A stretch of DNA of 64,000 nucleotides from Spinactinospora alkalitolerans (lineage in GTDB: Bacteria; Actinomycetota; Actinomycetes; Streptosporangiales; Streptosporangiaceae), in contig NZ_JACCCC010000001.1 of assembly GCF_013408795.1 (NCBI RefSeq), forward strand, positions 2,604,001 to 2,668,000, given 5' to 3'. The position numbers were made by a program, and so were the translations under genes. Below the pieces are notes generated by a model, which saw nothing but the letters and a program-made list of their open reading frames with translations, did no database searches and was not told the origin of the DNA. Below, in pieces: positions 51,916 to 60,835 of the stretch (position 1 is its first letter; every line of letters starts with the position of its first letter).

Positions 51916-53189
51916 AGATCGCCATGATCTCAGAGCACGCCAGCCCGCTGGCCACGCTCGGCGGCGCCGACGCCGGCGGCCAGAACGTCCACGTCGCGGA
52001 GCTGGCCCGTGCCTGCGGGGCCGACGGCCACGACGTGGTGGTCTACACCCGCAGGACCGACGAGACCCAGCCCGACGTCGTCGCGTTCGCGCCCGGGGTC
52101 CGGGTGCGCCACGTCGCGGCGGGGCCGCCCAGAGAGATCCCAAAGGACGACCTGCCGCGCCACATGCCGGAGTTCGGCGACCTGCTGGCCGAGGAGTGGG
52201 CGCGGGAGCGCCCCGACATCGCCCACTCCCACTTCTGGATGAGTGGAATGGCGACGCTTCGGGCGGCCCGCGAGACCGGCGTGCCGGTCGTGCACACCTT
52301 CCACGCGCTCGGCTCGGTCAAGCGCCGGCACCAGGGATCCCAGGACACCAGCCCGGCCGGGCGCATCGAGGCCGAGCTCTCGGTCGCGCACGAGGTCGCC
52401 ATGGTGATCGCGACCTCCTCCGACGAGCGCCAGGAGCTGCGGTCCTGGCGGGTCGCCCCCGAGGCGATCTCGGTGGTGCCGTGCGGGGTGGACCTCACCC
52501 GCTTCACGCCCGAAGGGCCGGCCGCGCCCAGGGGCGGCGAGCGGCTCCGGGTGCTGAGCCTGGGCCGGCTGGTGGAGCGCAAGGGCGTCGACACGGTCGT
52601 GCGCGCGCTGGCCTCCGTTCCGACGGCCGAACTCGTCATCGCCGGCGGCCCCGCGCCCGAAGGGCTCGACGACGACCCCGAGGTCGCCCGGCTGCGCCGG
52701 ATCGCCGCGGTGGAGGGGGTGGCCGACCGGGTCCGCTTCACCGGGTGCGTCGCCCGCGAGGACGTGCCGGCCCTGCTCCGCTCGGCCGACGTCGCCGTCA
52801 ACGTCCCGTGGTACGAACCGTTCGGGATGGCCACGGTCGAGGCCATGGCCTGCGGCGTGCCCGTCATCGCCTCGCACGTGGGCGGCCACCTCGACACCAT
52901 GATCCACGAGGTCACGGGGCTGCTGGTACCGCCGCGCCAACCCGGCGCGCTCGGCCGCGCGCTGCGGGCCCTGCTGACCGACCCGGTGCGCAAGGAGAGC
53001 TACGGCATCGCCGGCGCCGACCGCGCGTCGGCCCGCTACTCCTGGCCGGAGGTCGCCCGCCAGACCCAGGAGCGCTACGAGGAGGTGCTGCGCCGCCGGC
53101 CCGGTCGGCACCGCAAGGACCAGGCGCCGACCACCGCGCGCGGCACCGGCCGCCACACCAGGGAGCCGGCCATCTCCGGAGGTATCTGA
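51912..53189 (+). CDS. Family 4 glycosyltransferase
   Basis: A 425-residue GT-B enzyme. I chose TTG 51912 because homologous proteins typically begin with KIAMISEHASPL; ATG 51924 is the fallback. The acceptor domain has GGADAGGQNVHVAELARAC, and the donor domain has LSLGRLVERKGVDTVVRAL and YEPFGMATVEAMACGVPVIA (E-x7-E motif). It resembles MshA and sucrose-phosphate-synthase-like transferases. It overlaps the previous gene by 4 bp and the next by 1 bp. Confidence 0.87.
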   Translation: MKIAMISEHASPLATLGGADAGGQNVHVAELARACGADGHDVVVYTRRTDETQPDVVAFAPGVRVRHVAAGPPREIPKDDLPRHMPEFGDLLAEEWARERPDIAHSHFWMSGMATLRAARETGVPVVHTFHALGSVKRRHQGSQDTSPAGRIEAELSVAHEVAMVIATSSDERQELRSWRVAPEAISVVPCGVDLTRFTPEGPAAPRGGERLRVLSLGRLVERKGVDTVVRALASVPTAELVIAGGPAPEGLDDDPEVARLRRIAAVEGVADRVRFTGCVAREDVPALLRSADVAVNVPWYEPFGMATVEAMACGVPVIASHVGGHLDTMIHEVTGLLVPPRQPGALGRALRALLTDPVRKESYGIAGADRASARYSWPEVARQTQERYEEVLRRRPGRHRKDQAPTTARGTGRHTREPAISGGI

Positions 53190-53776
53190 TGCACCCGCAC
53201 CTGACGGACCTGCAGACGGCACTGACCGAGACCGACACCGATCGGGTGGAGCAGTGGGGGCGCCACCTCGCCGACGTCCTCAAGGACGGCGGGCGGCTGC
53301 TGGCCTGCGGCAACGGGGGCAGCGCCGCGGAGGCCCAGCACCTCACCGCCGAGCTGGTGGGGCGCTTCGAGGCCGAACGCCGACCGCTCTCGGCGATCGC
53401 GCTGCACGCCGAGACCTCCAGCGTCACCGCGATCGCCAACGACTACGGCTACCGCGACGTCTTCGCCCGCCAGGTCCGCGCGCACGCCCGCCCCGGCGAC
53501 GTGCTGCTGTGCCTGTCCACCAGCGGCGCCAGCGAGAACATCGTCGTCGCGGCGACGACGGCCCGCGAGCTCGGCGTCACGACGTGGGCGATGACCGGGG
53601 ACACGCCCAACGCGCTGGCCGCGGCCTGCGGAGAGACCGTCCGGGTCGCCTCCTCCTGCGCCTCGACCGTGCAGGAGGTCCAGTTGGCGCTCATCCACCT
53701 GCTGTGCTCCGTGGTGGACTCGGCGTTCACCGGGCCGCCCGCGCCGCGCGCGGGCCGCCAGGAGGTCGGGGCATGA
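53189..53776 (+). CDS. gmhA: Sedoheptulose-7-phosphate isomerase
   Basis: A 195-residue SIS-domain protein with LLACGNGGSAAEAQHLTAEL, ETSSVTAIANDYGYRDVFAR and LSTSGASENIV, matching GmhA closely. It converts sedoheptulose 7-phosphate to D-glycero-D-manno-heptose 7-phosphate, the first committed step to ADP- or GDP-heptose. GGAGGTATCTG precedes ATG 53189, which overlaps the previous gene by 1 bp. It is followed by HldE, the next enzyme. Confidence 0.9.
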   Translation: MHPHLTDLQTALTETDTDRVEQWGRHLADVLKDGGRLLACGNGGSAAEAQHLTAELVGRFEAERRPLSAIALHAETSSVTAIANDYGYRDVFARQVRAHARPGDVLLCLSTSGASENIVVAATTARELGVTTWAMTGDTPNALAAACGETVRVASSCASTVQEVQLALIHLLCSVVDSAFTGPPAPRAGRQEVGA

Positions 53777-55152
53777 GCCGCGGCATCCGCCCGCTCGTGG
53801 TGATCGGGGACGCCCTGCTCGACATCGACCTCAACGGCGCCACCCGCAGGAGTACCCCGGACGCCGCCGTGCCGGTGATCGAGGACGCCGACACCCGCCA
53901 CCGGCCCGGCGGCGCCGCGCTGGCCGCGTGGCTGGCCGCCCGGCAGGGGGTGCCGGTCGTGCTCGTGTCCGCGGTGGGCGACGACGCCGCCGGTGAGCGG
54001 CTCGCCGGACTGCTCCACGACACCGTCGCGCTGAACCGGCTGCCGCTGCGGGGCCGCACCCCGGTCAAGACCCGGGTGTTCGCCGACGGCCGGCCCGTGA
54101 TGCGCGTGGACGACGGCGAGGGGCGCGCCGACCCGCGCGTCGACCCCGAGCGGATCGCCGCCGCCGTCGCCCGGGCCCGCGCTGTGCTGGTGTCGGACTA
54201 CGGGCGCGGCGTCGCCGCGCTGCCCGCGGTCCGCGAGGCGCTGGCCGCGCGCGCCGGATCGGTGCCCGTCGTGTGGGACCCGCATCCCCGCGGACCCGAA
54301 CCGGTGCCGGGGGCGCAGTTGGTCACCCCGAACGCGGCCGAGGCCGGCGTCGCCGAGGACGATCCCGAGGCCGGGCTGGTCCGGGCCGCCGAACTGGCCC
54401 GAGGCTGGGGCGCGGAGTCGGTCGCCGTCACGCTCGGCCCGCGCGGCGCCGTGTGGGCGCGGGCCGGCGGCGACGGCCGCAGCCTGCCGGCCCCGCCGGT
54501 CGACGCCGCCGCCGACGTCTGCGGCGCCGGCGACCGGTTCGCGGCGTGCGCGGCCGCCGCGCTCGGCCGTGGAACGACCGCGGCCGACGCCGTGAGCGAG
54601 GCCGTCGAGGCGGCCTCCCGGTTCGTCGCGGCCGGCGGTGCCGGGGCGACCACGACGGTGGGGCCGATGACCGGCGCACTGCCCATGGGACTGCGCGAGG
54701 GCGCGGTGGAGGTCGCCCAGCGGATCCGCCGCTCCGGCGGTCGGGTCGTGGCCGCGGGCGGCTGCTTCGACGTGCTGCACGCCGGCCACGTCAGCCTGCT
54801 GCGCCGGGCGAGGGCGCTGGGCGACGGCCTGATCGTCTGCGTCAACAGCGACGCGGCGATCCGCCGGCTCAAGGGCCCCGAACGCCCGCTCACCCCGCTG
54901 CACGACCGCGTGCGGGTGCTGACCGCGCTCGAATGCGTCGACGCCGTCGCGGTGTTCGACGATCCCACGCCGAGCGGGCTGCTGGACCGCCTGCGCCCCG
55001 ACGTGTGGGTCAAGGGCGGCGACTACGCGATCACCAGCCTGCCCGAGGCCCCGGTCGTCGCCGACTACGGCGGAGAGGTCGTGCTGCTGCCCCTGCTGCC
55101 GGGGCGCTCCACCACCGGCCTGGTGACCGCGATGCGCACGACCGGGGACTGA
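53773..55152 (+). CDS. hldE: Bifunctional heptose kinase/nucleotidyltransferase
   Basis: A 459-residue two-domain protein. The PfkB/ribokinase-like kinase occupies about residues 10-300 (VIGDALLDIDLNG, VSDYGRGVAA, DVCGAGDRFAACAAA). The cytidylyltransferase-like domain occupies 320-459 (AAGGCFDVLHAGHVSLLRRA, with the HAGH nucleotide motif, and VKGGDYAI). HldE phosphorylates heptose 7-phosphate at C1 and, after the phosphatase, attaches the nucleotide. The signature residues of both domains are present. ATG 53773 overlaps gmhA by 4 bp. Confidence 0.9.
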   Translation: MSRGIRPLVVIGDALLDIDLNGATRRSTPDAAVPVIEDADTRHRPGGAALAAWLAARQGVPVVLVSAVGDDAAGERLAGLLHDTVALNRLPLRGRTPVKTRVFADGRPVMRVDDGEGRADPRVDPERIAAAVARARAVLVSDYGRGVAALPAVREALAARAGSVPVVWDPHPRGPEPVPGAQLVTPNAAEAGVAEDDPEAGLVRAAELARGWGAESVAVTLGPRGAVWARAGGDGRSLPAPPVDAAADVCGAGDRFAACAAAALGRGTTAADAVSEAVEAASRFVAAGGAGATTTVGPMTGALPMGLREGAVEVAQRIRRSGGRVVAAGGCFDVLHAGHVSLLRRARALGDGLIVCVNSDAAIRRLKGPERPLTPLHDRVRVLTALECVDAVAVFDDPTPSGLLDRLRPDVWVKGGDYAITSLPEAPVVADYGGEVVLLPLLPGRSTTGLVTAMRTTGD

Positions 55153-55197
55153 GAGAACCACCCCTTCACGACATCGAGACTCGATAAGGAGGCGTTC

Positions 55198-55884
55198 ATG
55201 CGACCGCTCGGAAACACCCTCATCACCGGTGGTGCCTCGGGGCTCGGCGCCGCCGTCGCCCAGGCCGTGCGCGCCGAGGGCGGCCGGCCCCTCGTCCTGG
55301 ACCGCGCGCGGCCGGCGGAGGACTTCGACTTCGCCCGGGCCGACCTGGTCGATCGGGAGGCCACCGAGGCCGCGGTGAACCGGCTCGCCGAGACCGCCGG
55401 AGGACTGGACGCGGTGATCAACGCCGCAGGCATCGACGCCTGCGGCCCACTGGACGACGTCCCAGCCGACGAATGGGAACGGGTCGTGCGGGTCAACCTG
55501 CTCGGCACGGCCGCGGTGGCGCGCGCGGCACTGCCGCACCTGCGGCGCAGCCGGGGCATCATCGTCGACTGCGCCTCCACGCTGGGGCTGCGCGCGGTCG
55601 GCGACGCCACCGCCTACTGCGCCTCCAAGTTCGGCGTGGTCGGCTTCACCCGGGCGCTGGCCGCCGAGCAGGCCGGCCGGGTCGGCGTGACGCTGCTGGT
55701 GCCGGGCGGCATGGACACCGCGTTCTTCGACGGCCGCTCCGAGCAGTACCGTCCGGGCCCCGACGCCAAGCTCAACGATCCCGCCGACGTCGCGCAGGCC
55801 GTGCTCTTCGCGCTCCGCCAGCCGCCCGGCTGCGAGGTGCGCGAGCTGGTCGTCTGCACGTCCAACGAGACGTCCTGGCCCTGA
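55198..55884 (+). CDS. Short-chain dehydrogenase/reductase
   Basis: A 228-residue classical SDR: LITGGASGLGAAVAQAV binds NAD(P), VINAAGID is the NAG motif, and the catalytic Ser-Tyr-Lys are in DCASTLGL and AYCASKFG. GATAAGGAGG precedes ATG 55198. It lies between hldE and the epimerase-like gene, so it may oxidise or reduce the sugar or the final product. No substrate can be assigned. Confidence 0.85.
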   Translation: MRPLGNTLITGGASGLGAAVAQAVRAEGGRPLVLDRARPAEDFDFARADLVDREATEAAVNRLAETAGGLDAVINAAGIDACGPLDDVPADEWERVVRVNLLGTAAVARAALPHLRRSRGIIVDCASTLGLRAVGDATAYCASKFGVVGFTRALAAEQAGRVGVTLLVPGGMDTAFFDGRSEQYRPGPDAKLNDPADVAQAVLFALRQPPGCEVRELVVCTSNETSWP

Positions 55885-55925
55885 TACGCGGCGAACCGCA
55901 CGGTCGAGGACGAGGAGGAGAGACC

Positions 55926-56915
55926 ATGACCCAAGGACAGATGCGGCGGGCCGTCGTGACCGGCGGCGCCGGGTTCGTCGGCTCCCACCTGTGTGAGCGG
56001 TTGCTGGAGCGCGGCGTGGACGTGGTGTGCGTCGACAACTTCGCCACCGGGAGCCCCGACAACGTGCGGCACCTGTGCGGCCGAGCGGGCTTCCGGCTGA
56101 TCGAGGCGGACGTGACCCGCCCGGTGTGGGTCACCGAGCACGTCGACCTCGTCTTCCACCTCGCCTCGGCCGCCTCGCCGGTGGACTACCTGCGCCTGCC
56201 GGTGGAGACCCTGGAGGCCGGCAGTCTGGGCACGCGCAACGCGCTCCGGCTGGCCCGGGCCCACGGGGCGCGCCTGGTGCTGGCCTCCACCAGCGAGGTC
56301 TACGGCGACCCGCTGGAGTACCCGCAGCGCGAGACCTACTGGGGCAATGTCAACCCCGTCGGCCCGCGCAGCGTCTACGACGAGGCCAAGCGCTACGCCG
56401 AGTCCCTGACGATGGCCCACCACCGCGACCGCGGGGCCGACGTCGGGATCGCGCGGATCTTCAACTGCTACGGTCCGCGGATGCGTCCCGATGACGGGCG
56501 GGCGGTGCCCACGTTCATCCGCCAGGCGCTGGCCGGCGAGCCGGTCACCGTCGCCGGCGACGGCATGCAGACCCGCTCGATCTGCTACGTCGACGACACC
56601 GTTCGGGGGCTGCTGGCCCTGGCCGACAGCGACGCGACCGGGCCGGTCAACATCGGCAGCGCCCACGAGCTGTCCATGATCCGCCTCGCCGAGCTCGTCC
56701 GCACGCTGACGGGGTCGGACTCGCCGATCACCTTCGTCGGGCGGCCGCAGGACGATCCGCGGTTCCGCCGACCCGACACCACGCTCGCCGCCGAGCTGCT
56801 GGGCTGGCGCCCGGAGGTGGCGATGGACGAAGGGCTGGAGCGCACCATCGCGTGGTTCAGGGAGCGGTTGGGAACCGGGGCCAGCGAGCCGCCCCAGGCG
56901 ATCTCCGCGGGGTGA
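55926..56915 (+). CDS. Extended SDR, UDP-glucuronate decarboxylase-like nucleotide-sugar enzyme
   Basis: A 329-residue NAD-dependent nucleotide-sugar enzyme: VTGGAGFVGSHLCERLLERG, HLASAASPVDY, STSEVYGDPLEYPQ, catalytic Tyr-Lys in GPRSVYDEAKRYAE, RIFNCYGPRMRPDDGR and RSICYVDDTV. The GPRSxYDE and YGPRM blocks are closest to UDP-xylose synthase (UXS). In this cluster it could instead act as the epimerase/dehydratase on the nucleotide-heptose (HldD or GDP-heptose type). GACGAGGAGGAG precedes ATG 55926. It is the last gene of the cluster. Confidence 0.85.
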   Translation: MTQGQMRRAVVTGGAGFVGSHLCERLLERGVDVVCVDNFATGSPDNVRHLCGRAGFRLIEADVTRPVWVTEHVDLVFHLASAASPVDYLRLPVETLEAGSLGTRNALRLARAHGARLVLASTSEVYGDPLEYPQRETYWGNVNPVGPRSVYDEAKRYAESLTMAHHRDRGADVGIARIFNCYGPRMRPDDGRAVPTFIRQALAGEPVTVAGDGMQTRSICYVDDTVRGLLALADSDATGPVNIGSAHELSMIRLAELVRTLTGSDSPITFVGRPQDDPRFRRPDTTLAAELLGWRPEVAMDEGLERTIAWFRERLGTGASEPPQAISAG

Positions 56916-57708
56916 CGCGGTCCTCGCCCCGCACGGTCGGCTGTGCAGGAGGCTGCCGCGAGAGTGCGCGCCGTGATCGGGGCCGGCGCCCTATGAGGAT
57001 CCCGGCGCGCGCCTCGCGGCCGAAGCACATCGGTGGCCGCATGCGCCAGAGCCCGGCGACGCTTCGGTGGCGAGGCGCGGCCACGTTCCAGATCACGGGT
57101 GGCCCGTGCGCGGGACCGGCCGCGCTCTCGCCACAACCTCCCCGGTGCGGAGCACGGTCCGGCGGCGGGCCCCTGGTGTCCTGAGTCGTTGATTCGGGGG
57201 ATGTCGCCGTGCCGGGGAGAGCGTTCAGGTCATCGGGTGGGGGCGGGGGGATTCGCCGCTGCGGTCCTGACGGCATGGCCGGTGTCCGGCGACCGGGTCC
57301 GTACGGGGGGTCGGCTGTCGCGGTGCGCGCAAGCCGCCGGCGGCGCAGCGGATCCGGATCCCGGAAACCCGCCCCGCGAACGCGGCGGTCAGAACCCGGT
57401 GAGCGCCCCGCCTCCGCGGAACACGCATCGAACCGACGACCCGGCACCCCAGATCGGTGATGGGAGAGGACGGGGACCGTCTCCAGGTTCTGCCGAGCCC
57501 GTGCGGGCCCGGCGCGCTGACGGCAGCCTTCCCGGGTCGTGCGGTGGTGAATGGAGGACTGCGGTCACAGTCCTCCAACTCCCGTCAGCGATCCAGATCG
57601 TGTCTTCCGAACCATTTCGGGCTCGCGGCCACCAGGCAGGACCCCCGCTGTGCGAGCCTGCGGAGCAGCGCACAGTAGGGGCATCCGAAAGCCTTCGTCG
57701 AACACTCC
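56916..57708. other. 793-bp gene-free stretch between convergent units
   Basis: No reading frame here looks coding. It holds a hairpin at 57553-57576 (GGAGGACTG, 6-nt loop) that could end sigma-factor transcription, and a sequence of about 35 bp at 57313-57349 that resembles 38904-38937. Otherwise I see nothing. Confidence 0.5.
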
Positions 57709-58548
57709 CTAGCCCTCGCTCAGCAGCTCCGCGCGCAGCTTGCGCAGCGTCGCGCTGAGCATCCGGGACACGTGCATCTGCGACAGCCCGACCTGCTGGG
57801 CGATCTGGGCCTGGGTCTTGTTGCCCGCGAAGCGCAGCAGCAGGATCCGCCGTTCGCGCGGTGCCAGCGCGGCCAGGGCCGGGCGCAGCGCGGCGCGGTC
57901 CACGACGCTCTCCAGGTCGGCGTCGACGTCGCCCAGCGTGTCGCCGAGCGTCTTCTCCTCCTCGTCGGCGCCGTAGGGAACGTCCAGCGACAGCGCGCTG
58001 TAGGCGGTCGAGGCGTCGACGAGCTCGATGGTGTCCTCTTCGGACATCTCAAGCATTTTGGCTATTTCGGAAATTGTCGGGGAGCGGCCGTTGCGCTGGG
58101 TGAACGACGCGGTCACCCGGTTCAGCTCGGCCCTTTTCTCCTGATGCTTCCTCGGTACCCGGATCGCCCAGGTGCGGTCGCGGAAATGGCGCTTCACCTC
58201 GCCGGTCATCATCGGCAGGGCGTAGGAAATGAAATCCTTGCCGAAATCAGGGTTGAAATCCCTGATCGCCTGCATGAGGCCGACCATCGCCACCTGGCGG
58301 AGGTCCTCCTCCGGCTCCCCCCGATTGCGGTAGCGGCGCGCTATTCGCCGCACCACCGGAGTGTGCAACTCGATGAGCCTGCGGCATATGACCTCCCGCC
58401 TCGGGTCGCCGCGCTCGACTTCTCTGAGGCTGTTCAGCAACTCACGCGTCTGGCGACGATACTCCTCGTCAGACCTGGCGTATCGGGGCGGTCGGGCGCG
58501 GGGAATCTGAGTCTGGGTTCGGTCTTGCAGCGTCTTCGATGCGGGCAT
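57709..58548 (-). CDS. SigB/SigF-type RNA polymerase sigma factor
   Basis: A 279-residue group 3 sigma factor. Region 2 is DLRQVAMVGLMQAIRDFNPD and FISYALPMMTGEVKRHFRD; region 3 begins WAIRVPRKHQEKRAELNRV; region 4 has the HTH TQAQIAQQVGLSQMHVSRML. I chose ATG 58548 with GGGAGAGAC in front; an upstream TTG at 58578 is an alternative. The family controls stress, osmotic and developmental genes in actinomycetes and is normally held by an anti-sigma factor, but none is adjacent. Nearby stress-type genes (Mn catalase, general stress protein) are possible targets. Confidence 0.9.
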   Translation of the reverse strand: MPASKTLQDRTQTQIPRARPPRYARSDEEYRRQTRELLNSLREVERGDPRREVICRRLIELHTPVVRRIARRYRNRGEPEEDLRQVAMVGLMQAIRDFNPDFGKDFISYALPMMTGEVKRHFRDRTWAIRVPRKHQEKRAELNRVTASFTQRNGRSPTISEIAKMLEMSEEDTIELVDASTAYSALSLDVPYGADEEEKTLGDTLGDVDADLESVVDRAALRPALAALAPRERRILLLRFAGNKTQAQIAQQVGLSQMHVSRMLSATLRKLRAELLSEG

Positions 58549-58952
58549 CGAACGTCTCTCCCAACGCACAGCAGGCAATTTGCCGGGTCACGTCTCGCCC
58601 GTGTCGTGCGCGCACGGCGAAACAGCCGTGGAAAATATCCGGATATGCGCGCTTCGCGCGTTCCGTGCGGCGAGTACGGACGGTCACCATTGGGCCTCGA
58701 AGATTGCGGTGACCATCGTGTGATGTGACGTACGGAGCAGGCCGCTCTGTCGGACCTCTGGCACGACAGCTCCGAGTCTAGGCACGATCCGCGACTCGGC
58801 GGAACCGCCACGGTCTTCTATGGCAACGTTTTACACGCTATTCGCATTCACGAAGAACGTCCGGGTAGCTGCCTCGTGGTGAATCGGCCGATCCGGCCGC
58901 CGCGAGCGGCCTTTCGCCCGCGTCCGGACAAAGGCATCCCAGGAGGTCACGC
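58549..58952. other. 404-bp divergent promoter region
   Basis: It separates the sigma-factor gene from the plus-strand glycosyltransferase genes. An AT-richer patch is at 58,815-58,860 (AACGTTTTACACGC) with GGGTAG at 58,862, reminiscent of GTTT/GGGTA SigB-type boxes, but the spacing (about 29 bp) is too long for a standard promoter. No gene is seen. Confidence 0.4.
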
Positions 58953-59843
58953 GTGTTGAACGAGGACACCCCGGTACCCCGGTCGTCCCGGGTCACGGTG
59001 GTCGTGGCGACCAAGGACCGGAGGGAGGAACTGGGACGCACCCTGAGCCGACTGGCGGAGCTGCGGCCGCGCCCGCCCGTGATCGTGGTCGACAACGCCT
59101 CCGCCGACGGCACCGGCGCCTTCACGCGCTCGGCCTTCCCCTGGGTCGAGGCGGTGACGCTGCCGGAGAACCGGGGGGCCGCGGCGCGCAACGTCGGCGT
59201 CGCACTGGCCCGGACCCCCTACGTCGCCTTCAGCGACGACGACTCGTGGTGGGCACCCGGGGCGCTGGAGCGCGCCGCCGACGTCTTCGACGAATGCCCG
59301 CGGCTGGGCCTGCTGGCCGCGGCCGCCTTCGTCGGCGAGGAGCGCCGCCCCGACCCGATCAACGCCCAGATGGCGCAGAACCCGTTCCGGCGCGGCCCCG
59401 GCCTGCCCGGTCCGGAGGTGCTGGGCTTCCTCGCCTGCGCGGCCGTCGTGCGCCGCACGGCCTTCGAGCAGGTCGGCGGATTCAGCGAGCTGCTGTTCTT
59501 CACGAGGGAGGAGGCGCTGCTCGCCCAGGACCTGGCCGCAGCGGGCTGGGCGCTGTGCCACGTCGCCGACGTCCACGCGCTGCACCACCCCTCCGCGCTG
59601 CGCCCGCCGGGTTCCTGGCGCGGACGGCTGGAGCGCAGGAACGCGGTGCTGGCGGCCTGGCTGCGCCGGCCCCTGGAGCGCGCGGTGCGCGAGACCGGGG
59701 AGCTGGCGCGTGCGGCGGTCACCGATCCCGGGGCCCGCGGGGCGCTGGGGGAGGCCCTGCGCCGGATGCCCCGGGCGCTGCGCGGCCGCAGGCGGCTGCC
59801 GGCCAGGGTCGAGCGCGACCTGCGGATCCTGGAGACGCGATGA
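58953..59843 (+). CDS. Family 2 glycosyltransferase A
   Basis: A 296-residue GT-A enzyme: RVTVVVATKDRREELGRTLS, PPVIVVDNASADGTG, NRGAAARNVGVALARTPYV and the metal motif FSDDDSWW (near residue 90); then QVGGFSELLFFTREEALLAQ and a basic C-terminus. No membrane helices. AGGAGGTCAC precedes GTG 58953. It is a close paralogue of the next gene, so the pair arose by tandem duplication. The target glycan is unknown. Confidence 0.87.
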   Translation: MLNEDTPVPRSSRVTVVVATKDRREELGRTLSRLAELRPRPPVIVVDNASADGTGAFTRSAFPWVEAVTLPENRGAAARNVGVALARTPYVAFSDDDSWWAPGALERAADVFDECPRLGLLAAAAFVGEERRPDPINAQMAQNPFRRGPGLPGPEVLGFLACAAVVRRTAFEQVGGFSELLFFTREEALLAQDLAAAGWALCHVADVHALHHPSALRPPGSWRGRLERRNAVLAAWLRRPLERAVRETGELARAAVTDPGARGALGEALRRMPRALRGRRRLPARVERDLRILETR

Positions 59844-60775
59844 GCACGGCCGACAGCACCCGCAGCGCCCGCAGTGCCCGCCACGACCCGCGCATCAGCG
59901 TCGTCGTCATCACCCACGACCGCAGGGCCGAGCTCATGCGCGTGCTGAGGCACATGACCCGGCCGGCCGGGCACCCGCCCGTGGTCGTGGTCGACAACGC
60001 CTCCACCGACGGCACCGCCGACGCCGTGCGCGAGCGGTACCCCGGCGTCACGCTCATCCGGTCCAGGACCAACCTCGGCGCGGTCGCGCGCAACGTCGGC
60101 GTCCGGGCGGTCGACACGCCCTACGTGATGTTCTGCGACGACGACACCTGGTGGGAGCCGGAGGCGCCGGCCCGCGCCGCCGACCTGCTGGACCGCCACC
60201 CCGACGTCGCATCGCTCACCGGACTGATCCTGGTCGAGCCCGATCAGCGCGAGGACCCCATCACCCCGGAGCTGCGCGACTCGCCGGTGCCCGCGCCGCC
60301 GGGCCTGCCCGGGCCCGCGCTGCTCAGCATCCTCGCCGGGGCCTCGGTGCTGCGGGTGAGCGCGTTCACCCAGGTGGGAGGGTTCTCCCCGCGGCTGTGG
60401 CTGGGTGGTGAGGAGGAGCTGCTCTCGCTGGACCTGGCCGCGGCGGGCTGGTGGATGTGCTGGACGCCGGAGCTGCGGGTGCACCACGCGCCCTCGCTCA
60501 GCCGCGACGGGAGCCGCCGCCGCAGGCTGGGCATCCGCAACACCCTGTGGACGGCCTGGCTGCGCCGGCCGCCGGCCGGTGCGGGGCGGCGCACCTGGGC
60601 GGTGCTGCGCTCGGTGCCGCGCGACCTGTCCACCCTCAGAGCGCTGGCCGAGGCGCTGGTCGGCCTGCCCTGGGTGCTGCGCGAGCGCCGCCCGGTCCCC
60701 GCCGAGGTGGAGAACGGGCTGCGCCTGCTGGAGGAGCCGCAGCGGCGCTCACCCGCGCGGCGCTACGTGGGCTGA
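59840..60775 (+). CDS. Family 2 glycosyltransferase B
   Basis: A 311-residue paralogue of the previous protein: ISVVVITHDRRAELMRVLRH, VVVVDNASTDGTADAV, NLGAVARNVGVRAVDTPYV, metal motif FCDDDTWWEPEA, and QVGGFSPRLWLGGEEELLSL. ATG 59840 overlaps the previous stop by 4 bp. The two differ mainly in the N-terminal extension and C-terminal third, so they may add successive sugars. Confidence 0.87.
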   Translation: MSTADSTRSARSARHDPRISVVVITHDRRAELMRVLRHMTRPAGHPPVVVVDNASTDGTADAVRERYPGVTLIRSRTNLGAVARNVGVRAVDTPYVMFCDDDTWWEPEAPARAADLLDRHPDVASLTGLILVEPDQREDPITPELRDSPVPAPPGLPGPALLSILAGASVLRVSAFTQVGGFSPRLWLGGEEELLSLDLAAAGWWMCWTPELRVHHAPSLSRDGSRRRRLGIRNTLWTAWLRRPPAGAGRRTWAVLRSVPRDLSTLRALAEALVGLPWVLRERRPVPAEVENGLRLLEEPQRRSPARRYVG

Positions 60776-60792
60776 GCCCCTGCGCGCAGAAA

Positions 60793-60822
60793 GGGCGCGG
60801 CGGGCCGGTGCCCGCCGCGCCC
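60793..60822. terminator. Bidirectional hairpin terminator
   Basis: A perfect 13-bp stem (GGGCGCGGCGGGC, loop CGGT) between the convergent glycosyltransferase and manganese catalase genes. Confidence 0.75.
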
Positions 60823-60835
60823 CGTCAGGACCCGA

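Noticed and set aside
58829-58867. SigB-type promoter GTTT...GGGTA before the glycosyltransferases
   Set aside because: The two boxes are about 29 bp apart, well beyond the usual 12-16 bp spacing.
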